Shown here: positions 6,647-14,699 of the stretch, in pieces
How positions within the stretch are numbered: position 1 is the first letter of the stretch
How the letters are laid out: each line of letters opens with the position of its first letter
NCBI GenBank assembly: GCA_937967375.1
Contig: CALCJF010000091.1
Coordinates: forward strand, 1-32,441
Direction of reading: 5' to 3'
Length of the DNA: 32,441 nt
DNA from: an uncultured Leucobacter sp.
Lineage (GTDB): Bacteria; Actinomycetota; Actinomycetes; Actinomycetales; Microbacteriaceae
Translations under genes and position numbers: made by a program
The notes under the pieces: model-generated
Databases searched by the model: none
What the model was told of the DNA's origin: nothing
What the model saw: only the letters and a program-made list of their open reading frames with translations

Positions 6647-7078
6647 ATGTTTCTCGGCACGTTCACCCCGAAGCTTGATGACAAGGGCCGCCTCATCCTT
6701 CCGTCGAAGTTTCGCGACGATCTGGCCGAGGGCCTCGTGATCACTCGCGGCCAGGAGCGGTGCCTGTACGTCTTCAGCGAGAGCGAGTTCTCGCAGATGC
6801 ACGACCGCATTCGCGAGGCTCCAATCACGTCGAAACAGGGCCGCGATTATCTGCGTGTCTTTCTTTCTGGCGCGCACGCCGAGACTCCCGACAAACAGGG
6901 TCGCGTCACCGTTCCAGCAGCACTTCGCCAGTACGCGAGCCTCGATCGCGATCTCGCGGTCATTGGTGCCGGCAGCCGCGCAGAGATTTGGGATGCGGGG
7001 GCGTGGCAGCGCTACCTGGCCGAGCAAGAATCAGCATTCGCCGACATCGAGGAGGAGGTGATCCCGGGCATGTTCTGA
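6647..7078 (+). CDS. mraZ: Transcriptional regulator MraZ
   Basis: DNA-binding protein of 143 residues with two SpoVT/AbrB-like swapped-hairpin domains, seen as the repeated D-x-K-G-R-(L/V)-x-(L/V)-P pattern (DDKGRLILPSKFR near residue 11 and DKQGRVTVPAALR near residue 83). It starts with the canonical MFLGTFTPKLD. MraZ forms ring oligomers that bind tandem GTGG boxes, and it usually represses the dcw operon it heads; eight such boxes lie upstream. A GGGGAGGGAG ribosome site precedes the ATG. It is followed after 99 bp by rsmH, with a structured RNA region between them. Confidence 0.97.
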   Translation: MFLGTFTPKLDDKGRLILPSKFRDDLAEGLVITRGQERCLYVFSESEFSQMHDRIREAPITSKQGRDYLRVFLSGAHAETPDKQGRVTVPAALRQYASLDRDLAVIGAGSRAEIWDAGAWQRYLAEQESAFADIEEEVIPGMF

Positions 7079-7103
7079 TCCGGTTCTCGTGGTTTCTCGT
7101 CTA

Positions 7104-7147
7104 CCACCCTGACGCACTTCCCCGGCGCCAGGTGGGCTGACGGGGAA
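7104..7147 (+). ncRNA. Structured leader of rsmH, mraW RNA motif candidate (pseudoknot)
   Basis: Two stems interleave. Stem A pairs CCACC-TG (7104-7108, 7110-7111; C7109 bulged) with CAGGTGG (7129-7135). Stem B pairs TTCCCCG (7118-7124) with CGGGGAA (7141-7147). The 5' arm of B lies in the loop of A, so together they form an H-type pseudoknot with linkers of 6, 4 and 5 nt, or else two alternative hairpins. The actinobacterial 'mraW RNA motif' is a known conserved structure located upstream of mraW (rsmH), so the position matches. I identify it by location and pairing, not by a covariance search. Confidence 0.6.
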
Positions 7148-7177
7148 CCAGAAGCACCGATCGCACCCGAAGCGCAT

Positions 7178-8149
7178 ATGACCGAAATCACACAAGACCC
7201 CGGATCGCTGCACACTCCCGTGCTGCTCGAACGCTGTCTCGAACTGCTCGCACCTGTCGCCTCGCGGCCCGGAGCGGTGGTCGTCGACGCAACCCTCGGC
7301 ATGGGCGGGCACAGCGAGGCCCTGCTCGAGGCGCATCCGGGTCTCACCCTCATCGGCCTCGACCGCGACACCGACGCGCTCGAACTGGCGGGTCGTCGTC
7401 TTGCGCGGTTCGAGGATCGCCTGATCCGCGTGCACACGGTCTATGACGGCATCGAGAACGCGGTGCGCGGCGCCGGGTTCGACCGCATCGACGGTGTGCT
7501 CTTCGATCTCGGCGTCTCGTCGCTGCAACTCGACGAGGCCGATCGCGGTTTCGCCTATGCCCAAGACGCGCCGCTCGATATGCGCATGGATCAGAGCAGC
7601 GGAGTCACCGCAGCCGAGGTGCTCGCCACGGCGAGCGAGGGTCGGCTGCGGGCGATCTTCGAGCGCTACGGCGAGGAGCCGCTCGCTGGCCGCTACGCCC
7701 GTGCGATCGTCGCCGCGCGCCAAGAGGCTCCCATCGAACGCAGCCTGCAACTCGTCGAGGTGCTGCAACAGGCGACCCCCGCGAAGATCAAAGATCAGCG
7801 TCACCCCGCCAAGCGCGTCTTTCAGGCGCTACGTGTCGAGGTGAACGCCGAACTCGTTGCGCTCGAGGCCGCAATGCCGGCCGCGCTCGATCTGCTCAGC
7901 ATGGGCGGGCGAGCAGTGGTGATGGCGTACCAGTCGCTCGAAGATCGCTTCGTGAAGCGACTTTTCGCCGAACGAAGCAAGTCAACCGCGCCGCAGGGCC
8001 TGCCAGTCGAACTGCCAGAGCACAGGCCCGAGTTCAAGCTGCTCACCCGGGGTGCTGAGCTCGCAGACGAAGAAGAGCGCGCGCGCAACAGCCGCGCGAT
8101 CCCCGTGCGGCTACGCGCTGCCGAACGAGTGAGGGAGGCCGCACTGTGA
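7178..8149 (+). CDS. rsmH: 16S rRNA (cytosine-1402-N4)-methyltransferase RsmH
   Basis: S-adenosylmethionine-dependent enzyme of 323 residues (older name MraW) that methylates N4 of C1402 in the ribosomal decoding centre. Typical blocks are HTPVLLERC near the N-terminus, the SAM-binding D-A-T-L-G-M-G-G-H-S (near residues 36-45), FDLGVSSLQLD and the D-M-R-M-D segment, and the C-terminal SLEDRFVKRLF and ARNSRAIPVRLR blocks. The ATG at 7178 has only a weak GAAG upstream, and the preceding 99 bp carry the candidate mraW RNA structure, suggesting control at this step. The gene overlaps ftsL by four bases. Confidence 0.97.
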   Translation: MTEITQDPGSLHTPVLLERCLELLAPVASRPGAVVVDATLGMGGHSEALLEAHPGLTLIGLDRDTDALELAGRRLARFEDRLIRVHTVYDGIENAVRGAGFDRIDGVLFDLGVSSLQLDEADRGFAYAQDAPLDMRMDQSSGVTAAEVLATASEGRLRAIFERYGEEPLAGRYARAIVAARQEAPIERSLQLVEVLQQATPAKIKDQRHPAKRVFQALRVEVNAELVALEAAMPAALDLLSMGGRAVVMAYQSLEDRFVKRLFAERSKSTAPQGLPVELPEHRPEFKLLTRGAELADEEERARNSRAIPVRLRAAERVREAAL

Positions 8150-8772
8150 GTGCAAACACCGTGCCGCTCGACCGCGACGCACTGCGGCATGCTGCGGGCG
8201 ACGCCGACTGGTTGCTCGCCTCACCAGCGAGTTCGCCCACTCGTGCCCCGCACGCGAAGCCGGCTCTTCGCGCAGTTCCCGATGCTCGGCCGCGCACGCG
8301 CCGGCTGAGCCCGCTTGTCGGTGCGCTCACCGCGGTCGGAGTGATCCTCACCATACTTTTTGCTCAGCTCGGGCTGAGCATCGCGGTATCGCAGGGCGCA
8401 TACGAAGCCCGCGCGCTGCAGGCAGAGTTGCGCGACCTCACGCGTGTGGAACGGGTGCTCTCGCAAAACACTGACAAGCTCTCGTCGCCGCAGAACCTCG
8501 CTGACAACGCCGCGAAGCTGGGGATGGTGCAGAACACCACTCCGGCAACACTGCGATTGAGTGACGGCGCCGTGCTCGGTGCGCTCGGCGGACCCACCGC
8601 CGCGATCGCGACGAGCCTCGTGCCGAACGCGACACTCGAGGGGCTGCCCGTGGTCGATGCTGAAGGGCTGTTGACCGAGCGGAATCCGGAACAGGCCGCC
8701 CAGGCTGAGGCTCTCGCTGCGCAGGCGGCGATACCGTGGGAGGGGCCACTGCCCGCACCGCAAACCCACTAG
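8146..8772 (+). CDS. ftsL: FtsL-like bitopic division protein
   Basis: Protein of 208 residues with a cytoplasmic tail rich in Pro, Ala and Arg, one membrane helix (about 55-81), then a heptad-like region (about 84-112) followed by LSSPQNLADNAAKLGM, the pattern seen in FtsL/DivIC-like subunits. FtsL with FtsB/DivIC activates the FtsWI septal synthase. The call rests mainly on topology and its conserved place between rsmH and ftsI; sequence identity in this family is low. The C-terminal part (about 120-208) is an Ala/Pro-rich periplasmic extension longer than in classical FtsL. The GTG start overlaps the rsmH stop (GTGA), which suggests translational coupling. Confidence 0.8.
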   Translation: MSANTVPLDRDALRHAAGDADWLLASPASSPTRAPHAKPALRAVPDARPRTRRLSPLVGALTAVGVILTILFAQLGLSIAVSQGAYEARALQAELRDLTRVERVLSQNTDKLSSPQNLADNAAKLGMVQNTTPATLRLSDGAVLGALGGPTAAIATSLVPNATLEGLPVVDAEGLLTERNPEQAAQAEALAAQAAIPWEGPLPAPQTH

Positions 8773-8801
8773 TGCGTGAGCACTGATCAGGAGCCTCCAT
8801 C

Positions 8802-10577
8802 ATGCCGAAACTGCGCCCCCTCGCCGCGCGAAGGCTCATCGCGCTGGCGGTGATCCTGGTAGGTGCGGTGGTCTTCACGGTGCGGCTCGTCGATCTGCAA
8901 GTGGTGCAGGCGCCGCAGTTGAATGCCGAGGCGCTCGACAAGCGGGGGGTGCCAGTCACGATTCCCAGTCTTCGCGGCGACATCGTCGATCGCAACGGGG
9001 TCGTGCTTGCAACGACCGATGAGCGTTACGACGTGCAGCTGTCCCCGAAGAACGTGCGGCTCAACGACGGAAAGTTCTGGCGCACGGCCGAGAAACAGGT
9101 CACCGCGGAAGAAGCCTTTGCCGAGATCGGCGCGGTGACGGGGCAGCAACCCGAAGAGATCGCGAAGATCGTAGACGATGCTCTCGCAGAGAACCCGAAG
9201 TCTGATTTCGCCTACGTCAAGCGAAGCGTCGACCTGACTGCGCTCAACGCGCTGAAGAAACTCGACATTCCGTGGCTTACCTTCGACGTGAACAACCAGA
9301 GGGTGTACCCGAATGGCGCGGTCGCCGGCAGCGTCGTCGGATTCGTGGGTTCTGACGGGCTGCCTCAGGCCGGGGTCGAACTCTCGCAAGACGAATGCCT
9401 CGTCGGAGTCGATGGCGAAGAGACCTACGAGAAGGGTGCAGACGGCGTGCGCCTACCCGGCAGCGTGGTCGTCACGAAGACCGCCGAGAACGGCGGAACG
9501 GTACAGCTCACCATCGACCGCGACCTGCAGTACGAGGCCCAACAAGCCATCAACAGGCAGGTTGAGGCGGAGAACGCTGAGTACGGGTTGCTCACCGTGA
9601 TGGATGTAAAGACAGGCGAGCTGCTTGCGATCGCCGAGGATCACTCCGTCGATCCGAACGACGTCGACGCCACGCCGGCAGATAAGCGCGAGGCGAGGTC
9701 GTTCACCTACCCGTACGAGCCGGGTTCTACGTTCAAAACCCTGACTGCTGCAGCCCTGCTCGATCAGGGTGCCGCCACGATCAACACTCCGAACCTGACC
9801 CCGTTTCGGTGGGATCCGGAGCCCGGCGTCACTTTCGCCGACTCCGATTTTCACGGGGATATGCCCTGGACGCTCAGCGGCATCATCGTGAACTCTTCGA
9901 ACGTGGGCATCTCGATGCTGGGATCGCGCCTCGATGAGCAGACCCGATACGACTACCTGAAGAAGTTCGGCATCGGCGAGGAGACGAGCACAGGAATGCC
10001 GCTCGAAAGCTCGGGAACGCTGTATGAACCGCAGGACTGGGATCGTCAGACGAGCTACAACACCATGTTCGGGCAGGGGCTGTCGAGCACGATCATTCAG
10101 ACGGCGAGCGCCTATCAGGCGATCGCGAACAACGGTGAGCGCATTCCGCCCACTCTCGTCAAGGGCTGCGTCGACGCCAACGGCAAGGTGACCGAGCGCA
10201 AAGGTGAAGACCCAGTGCGTGTGATCTCGCCAGAAGCCGCCGCCGACACGCGGAAGATGCTCGAGGCGATGGCGACAGAGGGATGGATCGCGGAGGACAT
10301 CGGCATTGGTGGGTACCGTCTTGGCGGAAAGACCGGCACCGCCGAGCAGAGCGATGGCGAAGGCGGCTACCGTTCTGACTACGTCTACAGTTACGCGGGC
10401 ATGCTTCCGATGGACGACCCGCAGTACGTCGTGGTCGCCACCGTCGCCTACCCGAAAGCGAACAGAAGCAGCATCGTGGCAGTGCGGGCCTGGCGAGACG
10501 CAGCAGAGGCCGTCATCCGCACGTTCCACGTACCGCCGTCGAGTGGCGCTTACGAGCCGTTGCAACTGACCTATTGA
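8802..10577 (+). CDS. ftsI: Septal peptidoglycan transpeptidase FtsI (PBP3)
   Basis: Class B penicillin-binding protein of 591 residues that cross-links peptides at the septum with FtsW. It has a short N-terminal tail, a membrane helix (about 11-33), the dimerisation domain with R-G-D-I-V-D-R-N-G near residue 58, and a transpeptidase domain with STFK at 309-312 (catalytic serine 309), SSN at 365-367 and KTGT at 510-513. The AGGAG site nine bases before the ATG sets the start. It follows ftsL after 29 bp. The next gene, murE, appears to have its own promoter in the 50-bp gap. Confidence 0.97.
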   Translation: MPKLRPLAARRLIALAVILVGAVVFTVRLVDLQVVQAPQLNAEALDKRGVPVTIPSLRGDIVDRNGVVLATTDERYDVQLSPKNVRLNDGKFWRTAEKQVTAEEAFAEIGAVTGQQPEEIAKIVDDALAENPKSDFAYVKRSVDLTALNALKKLDIPWLTFDVNNQRVYPNGAVAGSVVGFVGSDGLPQAGVELSQDECLVGVDGEETYEKGADGVRLPGSVVVTKTAENGGTVQLTIDRDLQYEAQQAINRQVEAENAEYGLLTVMDVKTGELLAIAEDHSVDPNDVDATPADKREARSFTYPYEPGSTFKTLTAAALLDQGAATINTPNLTPFRWDPEPGVTFADSDFHGDMPWTLSGIIVNSSNVGISMLGSRLDEQTRYDYLKKFGIGEETSTGMPLESSGTLYEPQDWDRQTSYNTMFGQGLSSTIIQTASAYQAIANNGERIPPTLVKGCVDANGKVTERKGEDPVRVISPEAAADTRKMLEAMATEGWIAEDIGIGGYRLGGKTGTAEQSDGEGGYRSDYVYSYAGMLPMDDPQYVVVATVAYPKANRSSIVAVRAWRDAAEAVIRTFHVPPSSGAYEPLQLTY

Positions 10578-10615
10578 GCCGATCGCAGGGTCATGTGGGC
10601 AGCGAGAGAGATGGG

Positions 10616-10621
10616 TAGGAT
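10616..10621 (+). promoter_or_regulatory. -10 box for a leaderless murE transcript inside the dcw cluster
   Basis: TAGGAT ends six bases before the murE GTG at 10628 and no close ribosome site is present. This suggests an internal promoter that could uncouple precursor synthesis (murE onward) from mraZ-controlled transcription. Confidence 0.45.
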
Positions 10622-10627
10622 CGACTG

Positions 10628-12214
10628 GTGAGCAGCAACGAGCCAGAGACCGGGCAGGACGTCCGAAGCATTCGCCCGTCGCACCCTGCGGGTGAGACGA
10701 TTGAGGCCTTGGTTCAGCAGTTTGGACTGTCGAGCGACGCCCCCGAGGCGGCGCTGCAGACGCTTGCGACGGGTGTCACGCTCGATTCGCGCGACGTGCG
10801 CGAGGGCGACCTCTACCTCGCCCTGCCCGGAGCGAGACGGCACGGGGCCGAGTTCGCCGCGCAAGTCGAGGCGCAGGGCGCGTCCGCGATCCTTACGGAC
10901 GAAGCCGGTGCCGCGCTTGCGAACGCCGCCGCCGTGCAACTGCCGGTGCTCGTTGCGCCTGGCGATCCTCGCGCCATCGCGGGGGCGGCCTCTGCGGCCG
11001 TCTACGCGACGGCGCAGCTCGATGCCAAGGTGTTCGGCATCACTGGCACCAATGGCAAGACCAGCATCGTCTATCTGCTCGCCGAGCTGATGCGCGCCGC
11101 TGGGCTCAAGACCGGGCTCAGCTCGACCGCCGAGCGCCGCGTGGGCGACACTGTGATCACGAGCTCGCTCACGAGCCCCGAGGCGCCCGAGCTTCACGGG
11201 CTGCTCGCCCGCATGATCGAGCAGCAGGTCGAAGGCATCGCGATCGAGGTTTCGGCCCACGCGACCGCCCGTCACCGCATCGACGGTGTGAACTTCGACG
11301 TGGTGGCGTTCAACAACTTCTCGCGAGACCATCTCGACGATTTTGGCGACATGGAGACCTATTTCGCCGCGAAGCTCGCGCTGTTCGCCCCCGAGCACGC
11401 GAAGCAGGCAGTCGTCGTGGTCGACGGCCCCTTCGGGCAGCGCATCGCGCGCGAGTCGAAGATTCCTGTCACGACCCTCTCCACTGAGTACGGCGTGAAC
11501 GCCGACTGGCACCTCGCGATCACCAACCAGAATCTCGACGGAGTGAGCTTCGTTTTGCAGGGCCCCGGCGGCGCGCACTTTCGTGGCAGCGTGCCGGTGT
11601 TCGGCAGGTTCATGGCGGAGAACGCGGCGCTGGCGCTGATCATGCTGCACCAGGCGGGAATCTCGATCGAGCGTGTCGCTGCGGGTTTGAGCGGCGGGCG
11701 TATCCCGGTCTATATTCCCGGCCGGCTCGAGGCGATCAACCCCGACGCGCCCCTCGATCGTGCCCCGCGCTTCTATGTCGACTACGGGCACACGCCCGGC
11801 AGCTTCGAGGCGACGCTCGACGCCCTCGCCGAGGTGGCGCCCGGGCGCATTCTCTTCATGTTCGGTGCCGACGGTGACCGCGACACCGACAAGCGCGGTG
11901 AAATGGGACGAATCGCGGCGAAGGGGAGCGACGTCGTGATCATCTGCGACTATCACCCCAGAAGTGAGCCACCTGAGGCTATCAGGGCGCAACTGATCGA
12001 GGGAGCGCTCAGCGCGAACCATGCAGAGGTGCTCGAGGTGCCGGACGCGCGAGAGGCCATCAGGCGCGCCATTTCGCTCGCCGCTCCCGGCGACGTTATT
12101 CTGTATGCCGGCCCAGGGCACGAAGATTTTCAAGAAGTAGCCGGTGCGCAGCTTGCGTACTCGGCGAGAGACGAGGTACGCGGGGCTCTCCGCGAGGCGG
12201 GAATGCTCGAGTGA
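10628..12214 (+). CDS. murE: UDP-MurNAc-tripeptide ligase MurE with atypical specificity motif
   Basis: Cytoplasmic Mur ligase of 528 residues that adds the third, usually dibasic, amino acid to UDP-MurNAc-dipeptide. The ATP loop GITGTNGKTS includes K144; the DSR motif of the N-domain is near residue 56; the lysine expected to be carbamylated is K249 in YFAAKLALF. The residues that read the side chain are unusual: where mDAP-adding enzymes carry D-N-P-R, this one has D441-Y-H-P-R445. The central blocks also drift from consensus (SAHAT for SSHAL, NNFSRDHLD for TNLSRDHLD). Type B peptidoglycan of Microbacteriaceae has diaminobutyrate, ornithine, lysine or homoserine at this position, so a substrate other than mDAP is likely. 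The residue itself cannot be named from sequence. The stop overlaps murF by four bases. Confidence 0.94.
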   Translation: MSSNEPETGQDVRSIRPSHPAGETIEALVQQFGLSSDAPEAALQTLATGVTLDSRDVREGDLYLALPGARRHGAEFAAQVEAQGASAILTDEAGAALANAAAVQLPVLVAPGDPRAIAGAASAAVYATAQLDAKVFGITGTNGKTSIVYLLAELMRAAGLKTGLSSTAERRVGDTVITSSLTSPEAPELHGLLARMIEQQVEGIAIEVSAHATARHRIDGVNFDVVAFNNFSRDHLDDFGDMETYFAAKLALFAPEHAKQAVVVVDGPFGQRIARESKIPVTTLSTEYGVNADWHLAITNQNLDGVSFVLQGPGGAHFRGSVPVFGRFMAENAALALIMLHQAGISIERVAAGLSGGRIPVYIPGRLEAINPDAPLDRAPRFYVDYGHTPGSFEATLDALAEVAPGRILFMFGADGDRDTDKRGEMGRIAAKGSDVVIICDYHPRSEPPEAIRAQLIEGALSANHAEVLEVPDAREAIRRAISLAAPGDVILYAGPGHEDFQEVAGAQLAYSARDEVRGALREAGMLE

Positions 12215-13617
12215 TTGCACTGACACCATCCGAGATCGCAGACGCGATTGGAGGTCGCCTGGTGCACGCGCAGGGCGGCACCGAAGAAACGCTCATTACC
12301 GCGCAGTCGCAGACCGATTCGCGCGAGGTCGTCGCTGGTGACATTTTCGTTGCTCGGCGGGGCGAAGAGACCGATGGGCACTTGTTCGCGACGCAGGCTG
12401 TTGACCGGGGCGCTTCGCTGCTGATCGTCGAACGCGAGGTCGATGACCGCGTGCCGCAGATCGTGGTCGACGATGCGACGCTTGCGCTCGGGCGCCTCGC
12501 GAAGGCTGTCGTGCGTCTCGCACTCGATGCCGGCAAACTGCGCATCGTCGGCATCACTGGTTCGAACGGTAAGACCACCACCAAGAACCTTGTGGCGGCG
12601 ATGGCCGAGCGCGTCGGCCCGACGGTTGCCAGCGCGAAGTCGTTCAACAACGAGGTCGGCGGCCCACTCACCATGCTGCGCGTTGAAGCCGGCACCGAGA
12701 CGCTCGTTGCAGAGATGGGTGCCAGCGCCGAGGGTGAGATCGCGAGACTCACCGATATGGCGCCGCCGCACATCGGTGTGGTGCTCTCGGTTGGGCTCGC
12801 CCACGCGGGCGAGTTCGGCGGCATCGAGACCACGTTTCGCACGAAGAGCGAGATGGTGCGCGAGCTTCCCGAGACCGCGGTCGCGGTGCTCAATCGTGAC
12901 GACCCCTGGGTGTCGCGCATGGCAGAGCTCACCAAGGCGCGCGTCGTCTGGTTCGGTCAGCACAGCGATGCTGCGGTGCGCGCGAGCGGCGTCGAGGGCT
13001 CCGCAGAGGGCACAACGTTCACCCTGCACTTCGGGGGCGAGTCGCTGCCCGTGCACTTCAGGGTGCTCGGCGAGCATCACGTCGCAAATGCGATGGCTGC
13101 GGCAGCGGTCGGCCTCGAACTGGGCCTGACCCCGGCGCAGATCGTGGAAACACTTGAGGCAGCGACGCTCGCGGCGCCGGGCCGCATGCAGGTGCTGCCC
13201 GGGCGCGACGGCATCACCGTGATCAACGACGCCTACAACGCCAGCCCAGACAGCATGAGTGCGGCACTCAAAACGCTCGCGCAGATCGGAAAGCCGGGCG
13301 CCCGCACGGTTGCGGTGCTCGGTGCCATGAGCGAGCTTGGCGACCTCGCCGGGGAAGAGCACGACCGCATCGGCCTGCAGGTCGTGCGACTCGGCATCAG
13401 CGAACTCGTCGTCGTTGGTAAAGAGGCGCGCAGACTGCATATCAGCGCGATCAACGAGGGGTCATGGGATGGCGAGAGCGTCTTCTTCGAAGATCACGAC
13501 GAAGCGCTCGCGTATCTCTCGCGCACGGTTCAGCCCGGTGATACCGTGCTCGTAAAGTCTTCGAACGCCGCAGGCCTGCAACGCCTCGGCGACCGACTGG
13601 GGGAGGCGCTCGCATGA
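12211..13617 (+). CDS. murF: UDP-MurNAc-tripeptide:D-Ala-D-Ala ligase MurF
   Basis: Last cytoplasmic Mur ligase, joining D-Ala-D-Ala to the tripeptide precursor. The 468 residues include the N-domain TDSREV block, the ATP loop GITGSNGKTTTKNL near residue 114, S-F-N-N-E-V-G-G-P-L-T, the EMGAS block, and the C-domain NDAYNASPDSM near residue 342 and VLGAMSELG blocks typical of MurF. The GTG start overlaps the murE stop by four bases (GTGA), so translation is probably coupled. ddl is not in the window, so D-Ala-D-Ala synthesis is encoded elsewhere. Confidence 0.97.
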   Translation: MIALTPSEIADAIGGRLVHAQGGTEETLITAQSQTDSREVVAGDIFVARRGEETDGHLFATQAVDRGASLLIVEREVDDRVPQIVVDDATLALGRLAKAVVRLALDAGKLRIVGITGSNGKTTTKNLVAAMAERVGPTVASAKSFNNEVGGPLTMLRVEAGTETLVAEMGASAEGEIARLTDMAPPHIGVVLSVGLAHAGEFGGIETTFRTKSEMVRELPETAVAVLNRDDPWVSRMAELTKARVVWFGQHSDAAVRASGVEGSAEGTTFTLHFGGESLPVHFRVLGEHHVANAMAAAAVGLELGLTPAQIVETLEAATLAAPGRMQVLPGRDGITVINDAYNASPDSMSAALKTLAQIGKPGARTVAVLGAMSELGDLAGEEHDRIGLQVVRLGISELVVVGKEARRLHISAINEGSWDGESVFFEDHDEALAYLSRTVQPGDTVLVKSSNAAGLQRLGDRLGEALA

Positions 13618-14699
13618 TCGCACTGCTGATCGCTGGGGCATTCTCGATGCTCTACTCGCTGCTGCTCACCCCGGTGTTCATTCGCATCTTCAACCGCTTG
13701 CGCTGGGGGCAGCCAATTCGCGTCGACGGCCCGAAAGAGCACGAAGTCAAGCGCGGCACCCCCACGATGGGCGGCATCATCTTCCTTTCCGGCTCGGTGA
13801 TCGCCTATTTCGTCGGCAAGCTGCTGATGGGCGAAGATCCGTCGCCTTCTGCGCTGCTCGTCATATTCATGGCGCTCGGCGCGGGCCTCGTCGGATTTAT
13901 CGATGACTACATGAAGACCCGCAAGCAGAACTCCGCGGGTCTCGGCGGCTGGGCGAAGATCGGTGGCCAGATCGTCATCGCAGTCACGTTTGCGTTGCTC
14001 GGTCTGCAGTTCGCGAATGAGAACGGCATCACTCCCGCTTCGACGCAGATCTCGATCTTCCGTGACCTGCCGGTAGACTTCATGACCTTGGGCACCATCG
14101 CGGGCGTGCTCGTGTTCGTGGTCTGGGTGATGATCATCACGACCGCAACCACCAACGCCGTCAACGTCACCGACGGGCTTGATGGGCTCGCAACAGGGGC
14201 CGCGATTTTTGCGTTCGGTGCCTATTTCATTATCGGTTTCTGGAAGTCGGCGCAGAACTGCGCCACGACCGCAGGCGAGCTTGGCTGCTACGTTGTGCGC
14301 GACCCGATGGATCTCGCGGTGATCTCGGTCGCGTTTCTGGGCGGGCTCGCTGGGTTCCTCTGGTGGAACACAAACCCGGCCCAGGTCTTCATGGGTGATA
14401 CCGGTTCGATGGGCATTGGTGGCGCGATTGCGGCGCTCGCAATGCTCACCCGTACCGAACTGTTGCTCCTGCTGATCGGTGGGCTTTTCATCGTTGAGAC
14501 CGGTTCGGTGATTCTGCAGCGGGTCTATTTCAAGGTCACAAAGGGCAAGCGCATCTTCCGCATGAGCCCCATACACCACCATTTCGAGCTCAAGGGTTGG
14601 GCGGAGAACACGGTGGTGGTTCGGTTCTGGTTGGTTGCGGGACTCTTCGTAATCGTTGGTATCGGCGCGTTCTATGCCGAGTGGTTGCTGCAGCAGTGA
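13614..14699 (+). CDS. mraY: Phospho-MurNAc-pentapeptide translocase MraY
   Basis: Integral membrane enzyme of 361 residues that transfers phospho-MurNAc-pentapeptide to undecaprenyl phosphate, making lipid I. About ten membrane helices are visible. Conserved cytosolic motifs are present: GTPTMGG near residue 48, the aspartate pair in FIDDYMKTRKQN, NVTDGLDGLATG, FMGDTGSMGIGG and the histidine loop HHHFELKGW. The ATG overlaps the murF stop by four bases. Confidence 0.98.
   Translation: MIALLIAGAFSMLYSLLLTPVFIRIFNRLRWGQPIRVDGPKEHEVKRGTPTMGGIIFLSGSVIAYFVGKLLMGEDPSPSALLVIFMALGAGLVGFIDDYMKTRKQNSAGLGGWAKIGGQIVIAVTFALLGLQFANENGITPASTQISIFRDLPVDFMTLGTIAGVLVFVVWVMIITTATTNAVNVTDGLDGLATGAAIFAFGAYFIIGFWKSAQNCATTAGELGCYVVRDPMDLAVISVAFLGGLAGFLWWNTNPAQVFMGDTGSMGIGGAIAALAMLTRTELLLLLIGGLFIVETGSVILQRVYFKVTKGKRIFRMSPIHHHFELKGWAENTVVVRFWLVAGLFVIVGIGAFYAEWLLQQ

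Noticed and set aside
10571..12229. 552-codon open frame antisense to murE
   Set aside because: It is an antisense frame of a GC-rich gene with third-position bias; it is rich in Arg, His and Val, has no domain pattern, and murE on the plus strand is certain.
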